Assembly: GCF_900106845.1 (NCBI RefSeq)
Contig: NZ_LT629850.1
Span: 609,115 to 673,114 of the forward strand
Reading direction: 5' to 3'
Length of the DNA stretch: 64,000 nt
Origin: Romboutsia timonensis
GTDB lineage: Bacteria > Bacillota > Clostridia > Peptostreptococcales > Peptostreptococcaceae
The position numbers and the translations under genes are program-made. This document shows, in pieces, positions 35,761 to 44,600 of the stretch (positions are counted from its first letter, which is position 1; the number at the start of each line of letters is the position of its first letter). Below the pieces are notes generated by a model. The model was not told where the DNA came from and ran no database searches. It saw nothing but the letters and a program-made list of their open reading frames with translations.

Positions 35761-36720
35761 ATGTTAGATGGATATGAAAGAAATATAGATTATGCTAGAA
35801 TATCTCTTACAGATAAGTGCAATTTAAGGTGTGTTTACTGTATGCCAGAAGATAAAGTATATGAAAATAATTTAATAAATGATACTTTATCGTTTAATGA
35901 TTATAAATTTATAATAAATGGATTATCACAAGTTGGTATAAAGAAAATTAAATTTACAGGTGGAGAGCCTTTGTTATATCCACATCTTATAGAGTTAATA
36001 AAGTATGCACATTATGAGTGTAATATAGATGATATATCGATAACTACAAATGGTATAGGTCTTAATGAAATAGCGTATGAGTTAAAAAGAAGTGGATTAA
36101 AAAGTGTTAATATTAGTTTAGATTCTCTTAAATCATACAAATATAAAAGTATAACAAGAGGTGGAAACTTAACAGATGTATTAAAATCCATAAATAGATG
36201 TTTAGAGTTAGGGATAAAAGTAAAAATAAACTGTGTTGTTATAAAAAGATTTAATGATGACGAAGTTTATGATTTTATAGAAATGGCAAATTATTATCCT
36301 ATAGATGTTAGATTTATAGAACTTATGCCACTAGGAGAAGGTGAGTATTTTTATGAAAATGGATATTTTAATATATCTAATTTTATAAATGATATTGATG
36401 AACTATATAAAATAGAAGATGAAAAAGGCTCTACGGCAAGACTATATCAAGCTAAATATGCAAAGGGAAGAATAGGTATTATAACTCCTATTAGCTGTCA
36501 GTTTTGTAATACGTGCAACAGAATTAGAATTACATCAGATGGAAAGATAAAATTATGTCTTCATTCAAATGAAGAAACGGATATAAGGTATTATCTTAAT
36601 AAACCAATGATATTTAAAGAAGTATTAAAAGAAATTATACTTAAAAAGCCAGATAAGCACAATTTATTAGAAAGTAATTCTAGTGATACATATAGACAAA
36701 TGTATGAAATAGGTGGATAA
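35761..36720 (+). CDS. moaA: GTP 3',8-cyclase (molybdenum cofactor synthesis)
   Basis: Radical SAM enzyme that starts molybdopterin synthesis by rearranging GTP. The 319-residue protein has the N-terminal SAM cluster CNLRCVYCMP, GGEPLLYP, and the C-terminal second 4Fe-4S site CQFCNTCNRIRITSDGKIKLCL. It ends in Gly-Gly, needed for activity in this family. The SD is weak (AGGTGA), so expression may be low. No other molybdenum genes lie in the window, so moaA is separated from its pathway partners here. Confidence 0.93.
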   Translation: MLDGYERNIDYARISLTDKCNLRCVYCMPEDKVYENNLINDTLSFNDYKFIINGLSQVGIKKIKFTGGEPLLYPHLIELIKYAHYECNIDDISITTNGIGLNEIAYELKRSGLKSVNISLDSLKSYKYKSITRGGNLTDVLKSINRCLELGIKVKINCVVIKRFNDDEVYDFIEMANYYPIDVRFIELMPLGEGEYFYENGYFNISNFINDIDELYKIEDEKGSTARLYQAKYAKGRIGIITPISCQFCNTCNRIRITSDGKIKLCLHSNEETDIRYYLNKPMIFKEVLKEIILKKPDKHNLLESNSSDTYRQMYEIGG

Positions 36721-36745
36721 TATATAAATGATAAAATATAACAAT

Positions 36746-36787
36746 AAAAAAGTGTCTTATAATGATATATATTATAAGACACTTTTT
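36746..36787 (+). terminator. Terminator of moaA (two-way)
   Basis: Perfect 17-bp stem AAAAAGTGTCTTATAAT / ATTATAAGACACTTTTT; may also serve plsC from the other side. Confidence 0.87.
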
Positions 36788-36842
36788 GCTATTTAGAAAA
36801 ATAAATAGTTTTTAATTAGTTATACAACTTAATAAAGTTAGA

Positions 36843-37589
36843 TTAGATGTTTTGATTAAATTTATTTATAGAATCTATCATTTCTTTTCTTATAGACTCA
36901 CCAAGAATTGTAGTTTTAACTTTTGGATTTTCTATATGTTCGTATATAGGTGGTAAAAACTCAACTTCAACATCTTTTGAATTTATTTTACCTATAGGTT
37001 GGTAACCTTCATAAGTGTGTCTAGAGTTTTTTATAACAAAAGGAACTATAGGACATTTTGCTTTGTATGCAATTTTTAGTGCACCATTTCTAAATTCAGA
37101 TATAAGTGCATTTGGATCTTTTACCCAAGTTAAATCTCCTTCGGGGAAAATTGCCATACTTTGGCCTTTTAATATATTATTAGCTGCCTCATTTATACTT
37201 TTTATACCTTCTCTATTATCTTGTCTGTTTATATAAACACATTTTGTAAGCTTTGCCCAACTGCTAACTATAGGCATTGACCTCCAAACAGGTTCATCAG
37301 CAACTACACAGCCAATAGGTCTATCTACACTTGCAAAGAGTATGAAACTATCTAGCATACTAGCATGGTTGCAAATGAATAAGACTGGTTGGTTTGGTAT
37401 ATTTTCTTTTCCATTTATAGTAAGGTTTATGTTAACCAACTTTAAAGACTTTTTAGCTTGTTTATGTAAAAAATCATATATTTCTTTATTAGTAAAGTTA
37501 TCTGGATTTTTCTTTATTTTGTTAAGTTTAGGTATAGAACAAGAAAAACCGAATATTTGATAAGTTGCAAATTTTAAATAATTAAGCAT
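36843..37589 (-). CDS. plsC: 1-acyl-sn-glycerol-3-phosphate acyltransferase
   Basis: Makes phosphatidic acid from lysophosphatidic acid at the membrane. The 248-residue protein carries the acyltransferase box NHASMLDSF (catalytic HX4D), VYINRQDNR-type block 2, FPEGDLT (block 3, glycerophosphate binding) and the VPFVIKNS block 4. SD GAGGAG before ATG 37589. Single gene. The first ~60 residues are basic and amphipathic with no clear span. Confidence 0.92.
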   Translation of the reverse strand: MLNYLKFATYQIFGFSCSIPKLNKIKKNPDNFTNKEIYDFLHKQAKKSLKLVNINLTINGKENIPNQPVLFICNHASMLDSFILFASVDRPIGCVVADEPVWRSMPIVSSWAKLTKCVYINRQDNREGIKSINEAANNILKGQSMAIFPEGDLTWVKDPNALISEFRNGALKIAYKAKCPIVPFVIKNSRHTYEGYQPIGKINSKDVEVEFLPPIYEHIENPKVKTTILGESIRKEMIDSINKFNQNI

Positions 37590-37752
37590 TTTTGTATCTC
37601 CTCATATAGATATCTAATAATTTATTTTAACATAAAACAATTATATTTACAAATAACTTATATCTAAGAATTATTGTGAATATAATATAAGGTCTCTTGA
37701 ATATAATTTACCTAGATACACCTGTTTATATACTAATTTTAGGAGGAAATTA

Positions 37753-38013
37753 ATGAGATTATCTGATGAGAGATTATTAAGGGTAAGGATTTTATCTCAT
37801 ACTGGAGATAAAATACATATAAAATTACCTGTTGGATTTGTTAAAAAAATGATTAAAAATAATACATTTGATTTTTTCTATGGAGCAGATGATATGATAG
37901 ATAGCCAAAAGCTTTTAGATGTATTAGTTAAAGCCTTTGATTATGACTTAAGTGGGGAAATTGCTCATATGGAGAGGAAAAATGGGGATATAATAAAGAT
38001 GATAATTGATTAA
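37753..38013 (+). CDS. Small conserved protein (SHOCT-like/LiaX N-terminal-type domain)
   Basis: 86 residues. The pattern LLRVRILSHTGDKIHIKLPVGFVKKMI followed by QKLLDVLVKAFDYDLSGEIAHMERKNGDIIKMII matches the short domain often found at the end of YvlB/DUF4097-type proteins: strand, K-PxGF segment, helix, then a GEI-D-E-----V-I strand. No catalytic residues. SD AGGAGG is 6 bases before ATG. Gene stands alone, ending in a terminator into which a Rpt-1 copy abuts. Confidence 0.7.
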   Translation: MRLSDERLLRVRILSHTGDKIHIKLPVGFVKKMIKNNTFDFFYGADDMIDSQKLLDVLVKAFDYDLSGEIAHMERKNGDIIKMIID

Positions 38014-38040
38014 ATAGCACTAATAATTAGTGCTATTTTT
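38012..38040 (+). terminator. Terminator after the 86-aa gene
   Basis: 12-bp stem AAATAGCACTAA / TTAGTGCTATTT and T run; repeat Rpt-1 starts at once after it. Confidence 0.88.
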
Positions 38041-38182
38041 TACGCTTAAGGATATTATAATATTTTAAAAAATGTGGATAACTTCTGAATGTAAGTAATA
38101 TCAATCAACTGGTTTTGAGCGTAAAAAAGATTTTGAGCAACGGACGAAGTCGTTGGCGACATGAGCGAAGAGAATTTTTTAT
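38041..38182 (+). repeat. Dispersed repeat family Rpt-1, full copy 2
   Basis: Nearly identical to 32839-33007 without the 26-base insertion. Contains TGTGGATAA (38073-38081), and TTTTTTACGCTTAA (38035-38048) is an inverted partner of TTGAGCGTAAAAAA (38115-38128; one mismatch). The right module CAACGGACGAAGTCGTTG can form a small hairpin. Confidence 0.85.
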
Positions 38183-38356
38183 ATAGAATAGAAAGTCTAA
38201 TTTATTTTTAAAAAAGTATATATAAATTATAAGTTTGACAATAAATAGTCTATATTTAAAGAAAAAATGTTGAAGATTAGATAGAAATAAAATAATATGT
38301 TGCACTATAAAAATAAATGTGATACTCTAAATAAAGAAATAAAATATTAATTAAAA

Positions 38357-38387
38357 ATCTTATTTAAATTTAATTTTAAAATAAGAT
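38357..38387 (+). promoter_or_regulatory. Candidate operator-like inverted repeat before rbsK
   Basis: ATCTTATTT (38357-38365) and AAATAAGAT (38379-38387) flank a 13-base AT-rich spacer about 85 bases before rbsK. No rbsR gene is in the operon. In such AT-rich DNA chance is a real alternative. Confidence 0.35.
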
Positions 38388-38470
38388 ACTTTAACTAACA
38401 TAAGCATCGAATGATTAGAATGAAAAATTAATAATATAACATAAAAAATTACTTACATAAGGAGATTATT

Positions 38471-39379
38471 ATGAAAAATATATGTGTAATAGGTAGTTTA
38501 AATATGGACTTGGTAGTTAATGTAGATACAATGCCAAAACCAGGACAAACAATAATTGGAAGTAACTTTAAAGAAGTACCGGGCGGAAAAGGTGCTAATC
38601 AAGCAGTTGCTATGGCAAGATTAAATGGAAATGTATCTATGATAGGTAAAGTTGGAGAAGACGGATTTGGACAAACTTTAATAAACTCACTAAAAAATGA
38701 TAAAGTAGATACTACATATATACAAACTGCAAAAGGTGCAACTGGAGTAGCACTTATAACTGTAGATAAAAATGCTCAAAATTCTATAGTAGTTTCACCA
38801 GGAGCTAACTTTGAAGTTAAAGAAGATGATATAGATAATAATATAGAAGCGATAAAAAATAGTGATATAGTAGTACTGCAACTTGAAACACCACTTAACA
38901 CTATAAAGTATGCACTAAACAAAGCAAAAGAATTAAATAAGTATACAATATTAAATCCAGCACCGGCGGTTAAGTTAGATGATGAAATAATAAAAAATGT
39001 TGATTTATTAACTCCTAATGAAACAGAACTTGAAATTATAAGTGGAGTAAGTATAGAAACTGAAGAAGATATACAAAAAGCTGCACAAATAATGATAGAA
39101 AAAGGTGTAAAAGAACTTATAGTAACATTAGGTTCTAAAGGAAGCTTATATATAAATAAAGAAAAAAGTATGTTTAAAAAAGCATACAAAGTTGAAGCAG
39201 TAGATACAACTGCAGCTGGAGATAGTTATACTGGAGCGTTAGCAGTAGCATTATCTCAAGATAAAAATATAGAAGATGCAATGGACTTTGCATCAAAAGT
39301 AGGAGCTCTTTCAGTTTTAAAAGAAGGTGCTCAAAGTTCATTACCAACATTAGAGGACGTTAAAAATTTCAGGGGGTAG
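38471..39379 (+). CDS. rbsK: Ribokinase
   Basis: Phosphorylates D-ribose at O5, feeding the pentose phosphate pathway. 302-residue PfkB-family enzyme: N-terminal GSLNMDLVV and [15 protein letters not shown] signatures, and the C-terminal [13 protein letters not shown] with the catalytic Asp and anion hole. SD AAGGAG before ATG. First gene of rbsKDACB; the order puts the kinase ahead of the pyranase and importer. Confidence 0.95.
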   Translation: MKNICVIGSLNMDLVVNVDTMPKPGQTIIGSNFKEVPGGKGANQAVAMARLNGNVSMIGKVGEDGFGQTLINSLKNDKVDTTYIQTAKGATGVALITVDKNAQNSIVVSPGANFEVKEDDIDNNIEAIKNSDIVVLQLETPLNTIKYALNKAKELNKYTILNPAPAVKLDDEIIKNVDLLTPNETELEIISGVSIETEEDIQKAAQIMIEKGVKELIVTLGSKGSLYINKEKSMFKKAYKVEAVDTTAAGDSYTGALAVALSQDKNIEDAMDFASKVGALSVLKEGAQSSLPTLEDVKNFRG

Positions 39380-39383
39380 GAAA

Positions 39384-39779
39384 ATGAAAAAGACTAAAAT
39401 GATAAACAGCGAATTATCATACACAATATCTAAAATGGGACATACTGATAGTTTAACTATAGGAGATTGTGGTCTTCCTATACCAGATGAAGTTAAAAGA
39501 ATAGATTTAGCATTAACTCATAATGTTCCAACATTTATACAAACATTAGATGTAGTTTTAGAAGAACTATGTGTAGAAGAAGTAGTAATTGCCGAGGAAA
39601 TAGTAGATAAAAACCTATTAGTATATGAAGAAATATTAAAGAGATTTGAAAATATAAAAATAACAAAAGTTTCTCATGAAGAATTCAAGAAATTAACTAA
39701 GGAAAGTAAAGCAGTAGTAAGAACTGGAGAATGTAGTCCTTACGCAAATATAATATTAAAATCAGGAGTTGTATTTTAA
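39384..39779 (+). CDS. rbsD: D-ribose pyranase
   Basis: Interconverts beta-pyranose and beta-furanose forms of ribose so that RbsK can use it. 131 residues. Conserved [17 protein letters not shown] contains the catalytic His, and the C-terminus [17 protein letters not shown] is the family end. Four bases after rbsK; overlaps rbsA by one base. Confidence 0.95.
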   Translation: MKKTKMINSELSYTISKMGHTDSLTIGDCGLPIPDEVKRIDLALTHNVPTFIQTLDVVLEELCVEEVVIAEEIVDKNLLVYEEILKRFENIKITKVSHEEFKKLTKESKAVVRTGECSPYANIILKSGVVF

Positions 39780-41272
39780 TGAAGACACCAATCCTAAAAA
39801 TGACAAATATAATAAAAGAGTTTCCAGGCGTTAAAGCTTTAGATGGAGTTAATTTAGAACTTTATGAAGGTAAAGTTATGGCTCTTATGGGAGAAAATGG
39901 GGCTGGAAAATCTACACTTATGAAAATATTAAGTGGAGTATATAAAAAAGATGGAGGACAAATCTTTTACAATGGAGTTGAAGAAGATATAAAAGGTCCA
40001 AAGGATGCTACTAAAAAAGGTATAGCAATAATCCATCAAGAGTTAAACTTACTTAATGATTTAAGTATAGGAGAAAATATATTCTTAGGTCGTGAGTTTA
40101 AAAAAGGTTTTAGAATAGACTTTAATAAACTTCATGAAGAAGGAGACAAACTACTTAAGAAATTAAATGTAAATAGAAGTTCAAGAGAATTAGTTGAGAA
40201 CCTAAGCTTAGGTGAACAACAAATGGTTGAGATAGCTAAAGCCTTATCTTTAGATGCTAAAATTATAATAATGGATGAGCCTACAGATGCTCTTACAGAA
40301 ACAGAGACTGAGAGTTTATTTAAAGTTATAGAAGAATTAAAATCAGAAGGTAAAGCTATAGTATATACATCACATAGATTAAAAGAAATATTTGAAGTGT
40401 GTGATTACATAACTGTTTTAAGAGATGGAAAATACGCAGGTAGTGAAGATTTATCTAACTTAGATGAAGATAAAATGATAGAGATGATGGTAGGTAGAAA
40501 GCTTACAGATCAATTCCCAAGAGTTGAAATAACACCTGGAAAAACAATATTAAAAGTTGAAAACTTAAATAATGAATATGTAAGTAATATAAACTTTGAG
40601 GTTAGAGCTGGAGAAGTAGTTGGTATAGCAGGTCTTATGGGAGCAGGAAGAAGTGAACTTGCAAAAACTATATACGGTCATTTTAAAAAGGAAAGTGGTA
40701 AGATAATACTTAATGGAAAAGAATTAAACCACAAAAGTGCTCAAGAAGGATTATTACATAGAATAGCTTATGTTAGTGAAGATAGAAAAGGTGATGGATT
40801 ATTAGTTGATTTATCAGTAAGAGAAAATATGACTTTATCATCATTAAACATAATAAGCAAAGGATTAATAATCGATAAAAAACATGAAAATGAGAGAGTT
40901 GACTCTTATATAGAAAGAATAAATATAAAAACACCAAGCAAAGAACAATTAATAAGAAACTTAAGTGGTGGTAATCAACAAAAGGTTGCAATAGCAAAAG
41001 CTTTAATGATACACCCAGAAGTATTAATACTTGATGAACCTACTAGAGGGGTTGACGTTGGTGCTAAAAAAGAAATATATGATTTAATAAATGAATTCAA
41101 ATCTCAAGGTAAAGCAGTAATAATGATATCTTCTGAAATGCCAGAAATATTAGGATTAAGTGATAGAATATTAGTACTTAGTCAAGGAAGAGTTACTGGA
41201 GAATTTGATATAAAAGACGCAAGCCAAGAAGCCATATTAAAATGTGCAGTAGAAACTAAGGAGGCAATATAG
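39779..41272 (+). CDS. rbsA: Ribose ABC importer, ATP-binding protein
   Basis: Tandem ATPase (497 aa) of the CUT2 class. The first domain has GENGAGKSTLMK, LSLGEQQMVEIAKAL and IIMDEPTDAL; the second has the usual degenerate Walker A GLMGAGRSEL with LSGGNQQKVAIAKAL and LILDEPTRGVD. It starts in a TAATG overlap with rbsD, implying translational coupling. Works with RbsC and RbsB. Confidence 0.94.
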   Translation: MKTPILKMTNIIKEFPGVKALDGVNLELYEGKVMALMGENGAGKSTLMKILSGVYKKDGGQIFYNGVEEDIKGPKDATKKGIAIIHQELNLLNDLSIGENIFLGREFKKGFRIDFNKLHEEGDKLLKKLNVNRSSRELVENLSLGEQQMVEIAKALSLDAKIIIMDEPTDALTETETESLFKVIEELKSEGKAIVYTSHRLKEIFEVCDYITVLRDGKYAGSEDLSNLDEDKMIEMMVGRKLTDQFPRVEITPGKTILKVENLNNEYVSNINFEVRAGEVVGIAGLMGAGRSELAKTIYGHFKKESGKIILNGKELNHKSAQEGLLHRIAYVSEDRKGDGLLVDLSVRENMTLSSLNIISKGLIIDKKHENERVDSYIERINIKTPSKEQLIRNLSGGNQQKVAIAKALMIHPEVLILDEPTRGVDVGAKKEIYDLINEFKSQGKAVIMISSEMPEILGLSDRILVLSQGRVTGEFDIKDASQEAILKCAVETKEAI

Positions 41273-41273
41273 C

Positions 41274-42248
41274 ATGACATCGCAAGCTATGAAAGAAATA
41301 GCAAAGAAAACAATAGATAAAAAAGAATTTTTCGATAAATACAGAAGTTTAATAGCATTAGCTTTATTAGTAGTAGTTGTATCGATATTAAGTCCATCAT
41401 TTTTAACTACTAAAAATATTTTTAACGTATTAAGACAAACATCAGTAAATGCTATAATAGCAGCTGGTATGACATTTGTAATACTAACAGGTGGAATAGA
41501 CTTATCAGTAGGTTCAATACTTGCTATAAGTGGTGCAGTTTGTGCAAGTATGTTAGTATCAGGAACTAACATGATAATAGCAATAATAGTAGCTTTAGTA
41601 ATAGGAGCAGTTGTAGGATTTTTAAATGGATTTATAATATCTAAAGGTAAACTTCAACCATTTATAGCTACACTTGCAACAATGACGGTATTTAGAGGTT
41701 TAACTTTAGTGTTTACAGATGGTAAGCCAATAACACTTGGAAGTGGAGATTTAGCAGTTGCATTTGGAAAAATAGGTGGTGGAAGTATATTTGGAATACC
41801 AACACCAGCAATAATAATGATAGTAGTATTTTTAGTTTGTGGTTATGTACTTAATAACACTACAATGGGTAGACATACTTATGCATTAGGATCAAATGAA
41901 GATGCAGCAAAATTATCAGGACTTAACACTGATAAAATAAAAATAGCAGTATACACAATAAGTGGTATATTAGCAGCAGTTGCAGGTATAATAATAACTT
42001 CAAGATTATATTCAGCACAACCAACAGCAGGTAATAGTTATGAACTAGATGCAATAGCAGCAGTTGTACTTGGTGGAACTAGCTTAACTGGTGGTAAAGG
42101 GAAAATAAGCAAAACTATAGTTGGTGCTTTAATAATGGGTGTATTAAGTAATGCACTTAACTTATTAGATGTATCATCTTATTATCAAATGATGGTGAAA
42201 GGTGTAGTTATATTAATAGCTGTACTTTTAGATAGAAAAAACAAGTAG
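41274..42248 (+). CDS. rbsC: Ribose ABC importer, permease
   Basis: Integral membrane subunit, 324 residues and about ten spans. Family landmarks are TGGIDLSVGSILAISGA, the EAA-like loop ALGSNEDAAKLSGLN and the C-terminal GGTSLTGGKGKISKTIVGALIMGVL. SD AAGGAGG lies in the rbsA end. The N-terminal ~30 residues are hydrophilic and cytosolic. Confidence 0.94.
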   Translation: MTSQAMKEIAKKTIDKKEFFDKYRSLIALALLVVVVSILSPSFLTTKNIFNVLRQTSVNAIIAAGMTFVILTGGIDLSVGSILAISGAVCASMLVSGTNMIIAIIVALVIGAVVGFLNGFIISKGKLQPFIATLATMTVFRGLTLVFTDGKPITLGSGDLAVAFGKIGGGSIFGIPTPAIIMIVVFLVCGYVLNNTTMGRHTYALGSNEDAAKLSGLNTDKIKIAVYTISGILAAVAGIIITSRLYSAQPTAGNSYELDAIAAVVLGGTSLTGGKGKISKTIVGALIMGVLSNALNLLDVSSYYQMMVKGVVILIAVLLDRKNK

Positions 42249-42259
42249 GAGGAAATAAA

Positions 42260-43153
42260 ATGAAGAAATTTCTTTCTATAATAATGACGACAATATTAGC
42301 ATCTAGTTTGTTAGTTGGATGTAGCCCAAAAGATGATGGAATACAAAAAATAGGTTTAATAGTATCTACATTAAACAACCCATTTTTCGTAGATTTAAAA
42401 TCGGGAATAGAAAAAAGAGCAAAAGAATTAGGATATGATGTTGTGGTTTTAGATTCTCAAAACGATCCAGCAAAAGAAGTATCAAACATGGAAGACTTAA
42501 CTGTTAAAGATGTTGATATAGTACTTTTAAACCCAGTTGATTCAGATTCAGCTATAGCATCAGTAATGATTGCAAACAATTCAAATTTACCAGTTATGAC
42601 AGTAGATAGAGTTGCAAATGGTGGTAAAGTAGTATCTCATATAGCATCTGACAATGTAGCAGGTGGAGATATGGCTGCTAAATTCTTAATAGAAAAGTTA
42701 AATGGTAAAGGGAATATAGTAGAACTAGAAGGTACAGCAGGATCTTCAGCTACTAGAGATAGAGGTCAAGGGTTTGACGATGGGATAAGAAAAAGTGGAT
42801 TTAATTTAGTAGCTAAGCAAAGTGCAGACTTTGATAGAACTAAAGGTCTTACAGTAATGGAAAATATAATCCAATCAAAAGGAGATATAGACGCAGTATT
42901 TGCGCAAAATGATGAAATGGCACTAGGTGCACAAAAAGCATTAGAAGCTGCAAATATGAAAGATGTATTGATAGTTGGATTTGATGCAACAGATGATGCA
43001 GTAGAAGCGGTTAAACAAGGTAAAATGGCAGCAACGGTTGCACAACAACCATTACTAATAGGTGAAACTGCAGTTAATGCAGTCCATAAGGTATTAAGCG
43101 GTGAAAAGATAGCTGATTATATACCAGTTGAATTAAAATTAATAACTAAGTAA
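42260..43153 (+). CDS. rbsB: Ribose-binding lipoprotein
   Basis: Extracellular substrate-binding protein of the importer, anchored as a lipoprotein: signal IIMTTILASSLLVGC with the lipid Cys at ~21. The periplasmic-binding fold follows (IGLIVSTLNNPFFVDLKSG, VDIVLLNPVDSD, TVDRVANGG, AQNDEMALGA, IVGFDATDDAVEAVKQG). 297 residues, full length. Last gene of the rbs operon, followed by a terminator. Other CUT2 sugars cannot be excluded on sequence alone, but rbsK and rbsD settle ribose. Confidence 0.94.
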   Translation: MKKFLSIIMTTILASSLLVGCSPKDDGIQKIGLIVSTLNNPFFVDLKSGIEKRAKELGYDVVVLDSQNDPAKEVSNMEDLTVKDVDIVLLNPVDSDSAIASVMIANNSNLPVMTVDRVANGGKVVSHIASDNVAGGDMAAKFLIEKLNGKGNIVELEGTAGSSATRDRGQGFDDGIRKSGFNLVAKQSADFDRTKGLTVMENIIQSKGDIDAVFAQNDEMALGAQKALEAANMKDVLIVGFDATDDAVEAVKQGKMAATVAQQPLLIGETAVNAVHKVLSGEKIADYIPVELKLITK

Positions 43154-43157
43154 AGAT

Positions 43158-43188
43158 AAGTGTCTCATTAAATATGAGGCACTTTTTT
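43158..43188 (+). terminator. Terminator of the rbs operon
   Basis: 11-bp stem AAGTGTCTCAT / ATGAGGCACTT with one G-T pair, then T run. Confidence 0.88.
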
Positions 43189-43211
43189 GAGTAAGGAGAA
43201 ATTTTTATAGA

Positions 43212-43251
43212 TAGTCCGCTCGATGATGATATATAAGCCTCCCTCTATGCT
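43212..43251 (+). repeat. Dispersed stem-loop repeat Rpt-2, truncated copy
   Basis: GTCCGCTCGATG, ATATATAAG and CTCCCTC match the left half of the Rpt-2 copies at 51003 and (inverted) 55348. The right half is missing; Rpt-1 material begins 10 bases further on. Confidence 0.7.
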
Positions 43252-43261
43252 AAAAAATTAT

Positions 43262-43376
43262 CGCCAACGATATATCCTCATTTCCATTTCGGATACATCT
43301 GCAGCGGTAGCAAGGATATATCGTTGGCGACATGAAGTGGTTCGCCGACACGTCGCTCAAGCGAAGCGAATTTTAT
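43262..43376 (+). repeat. Rpt-1 right module with inverted partner
   Basis: CGCCAACGATATATCCT (43262-43278) is the exact complement of AGGATATATCGTTGGCG (43313-43329), a 17-bp inverted pair around 34 bases. The second arm starts a Rpt-1 right module continuing ATGAAGTGGTTCGCCGACA, CGTCGCTCAAGCGAAGCGAA and TTTTAT. This is one of the least AT-rich intergenic spots of the window. Confidence 0.78.
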
Positions 43377-43618
43377 GCTTGTATAAATTAAAATAATAAG
43401 AAAATATATATAAATATTAAAATTTGAATGATTATTAAGATTTAATTTTTATTTTAACTTGTCCTATTGTAACTAAATTATAATAAATTTAATGGAAACA
43501 CTTTACAAATGAATTATAATCAACTACTATTTACAGTATAAAGTTTACAAAATAGTAACAAATATAGAAAATTAATTATGAAGATTAATTACTATAGAAA
43601 ATTTAAAGGAGGATTTTT

Positions 43619-44212
43619 ATGATAAAGAAAACTTTATTTAAATTTTTGTTAGTATTGACAGTAATATTTTCAATAGGAGTAACTAACATATTTGCTGATA
43701 GCACAGGGGTTGTTACAGCATCAAAATTAAACGTAAGAAAAGGTCCATCGACTAAATATAGTACAATGGGGAGTTTATATAAAAATAAAAGTGTAACAAT
43801 ATTAGGTGAAAGTAATGGTTGGTATAAAGTTAATTTAAATGGAAAAGAAGGATGGGCAAGTAAGCAGTATATAAAAGTAAGTGGAAATAGTACTTCAAGT
43901 AATACTTCGCAAACTACTAGTTCAAATAATAGCCAAGGTAACGTAGTTCGTACAATGAATGTAGTAGCTACAGCCTATACTGGATATTCAACAACTTCAA
44001 CAGGTCAAAAGCCTGTATGGGGAACAATAGCTGTTGATCCTAAGATTATACCATATGGAACTAAAGTTTACATACCTCAATTTGGAAGAACTTTTATAGC
44101 AAATAATACTGGTGGAGCTATAAAAGGAAATAAGATAGATATATTCATGAATACTAAAAAAGAATGTTACAACTGGGGAAGAAGAACTATAGAAATTCAA
44201 ATATTAGGATAA
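43619..44212 (+). CDS. Secreted SH3b-3D domain protein
   Basis: 197 residues. A signal peptide (FKFLLVLTVIFSIGVTNIFA) precedes an SH3b domain (~28-88: VVTASKLNVRKGPSTKYSTM...GWYKVNLNGKEGWASKQYI), a Ser/Thr/Asn linker, and a C-terminal 3D domain (~110-197: VVATAYTGY, GTIAVDPKIIPYGTKVYI, IKGNKIDIFM). 3D domains are a double-psi barrel related to lytic transglycosylases and named for three Asp; here the middle one appears as Asn (IANNTGGAIKG instead of the usual DDTGG or EDTGG), so catalysis may be lost. SD AAAGGAGG. Probably bound to the cell wall. Confidence 0.88.
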   Translation: MIKKTLFKFLLVLTVIFSIGVTNIFADSTGVVTASKLNVRKGPSTKYSTMGSLYKNKSVTILGESNGWYKVNLNGKEGWASKQYIKVSGNSTSSNTSQTTSSNNSQGNVVRTMNVVATAYTGYSTTSTGQKPVWGTIAVDPKIIPYGTKVYIPQFGRTFIANNTGGAIKGNKIDIFMNTKKECYNWGRRTIEIQILG

Positions 44213-44298
44213 GATATAAAGTTTGACTTATTTTATGATGAATAATTTTTTAGTATTTATATTTAAAAATTTAAATATATACTTGAATAAATAAAAAT

Positions 44299-44327
44299 GG
44301 AGCTGATCTCAATTATGAGATAGCTCC
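44299..44327. terminator. Hairpin between convergent genes
   Basis: GGAGCT(G)ATCTCA / TGAGATAGCTCC with one bulged base. It lies between the 3D protein and the minus-strand 59-aa gene; T content is modest on both sides. Confidence 0.65.
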
Positions 44328-44336
44328 TTAATGTTT

Positions 44337-44516
44337 TTACTTTTTAGATTTACTTAGATATTTTTTATTATTGAATAAAAGCATAGAAATGCTAAGTATA
44401 ATACCTAAAACAGATAATATTACAAATACAGTTTCATTAGTCGATGAAAATCTGTTAAAAGTTATTATACATATAAATGTAGCAATTAATAATAAAATAT
44501 CATACATCCTGTCCAT
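44337..44516 (-). CDS. Small two-span membrane protein (59 aa)
   Basis: Below the usual 60-codon cut-off. The protein reads MDRMYDILLLIATFICIITF, a short loop (NRFSSTNETV), then a second span (FVILSVLGIILSISMLLF) and a basic tail ending KKYLSKSKK. The positive-inside tail and two clean spans argue for a real gene. SD AAGGGGGA lies 12 bases before ATG 44516, a little far. No competing gene on the other strand, and a hairpin follows. Function unknown. Confidence 0.6.
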   Translation of the reverse strand: MDRMYDILLLIATFICIITFNRFSSTNETVFVILSVLGIILSISMLLFNNKKYLSKSKK

Positions 44517-44600
44517 TTAAGAAAGTATTCCCCCTTTATGTTGGTAATAAGTATTTTAAATTTACATACAACTTAGATGATACTTATATTATATACTAAC

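Noticed and set aside
38105-38305. 66-codon minus-strand frame
   Set aside because: Overlaps an Rpt-1 copy and AT-rich leader; no SD.
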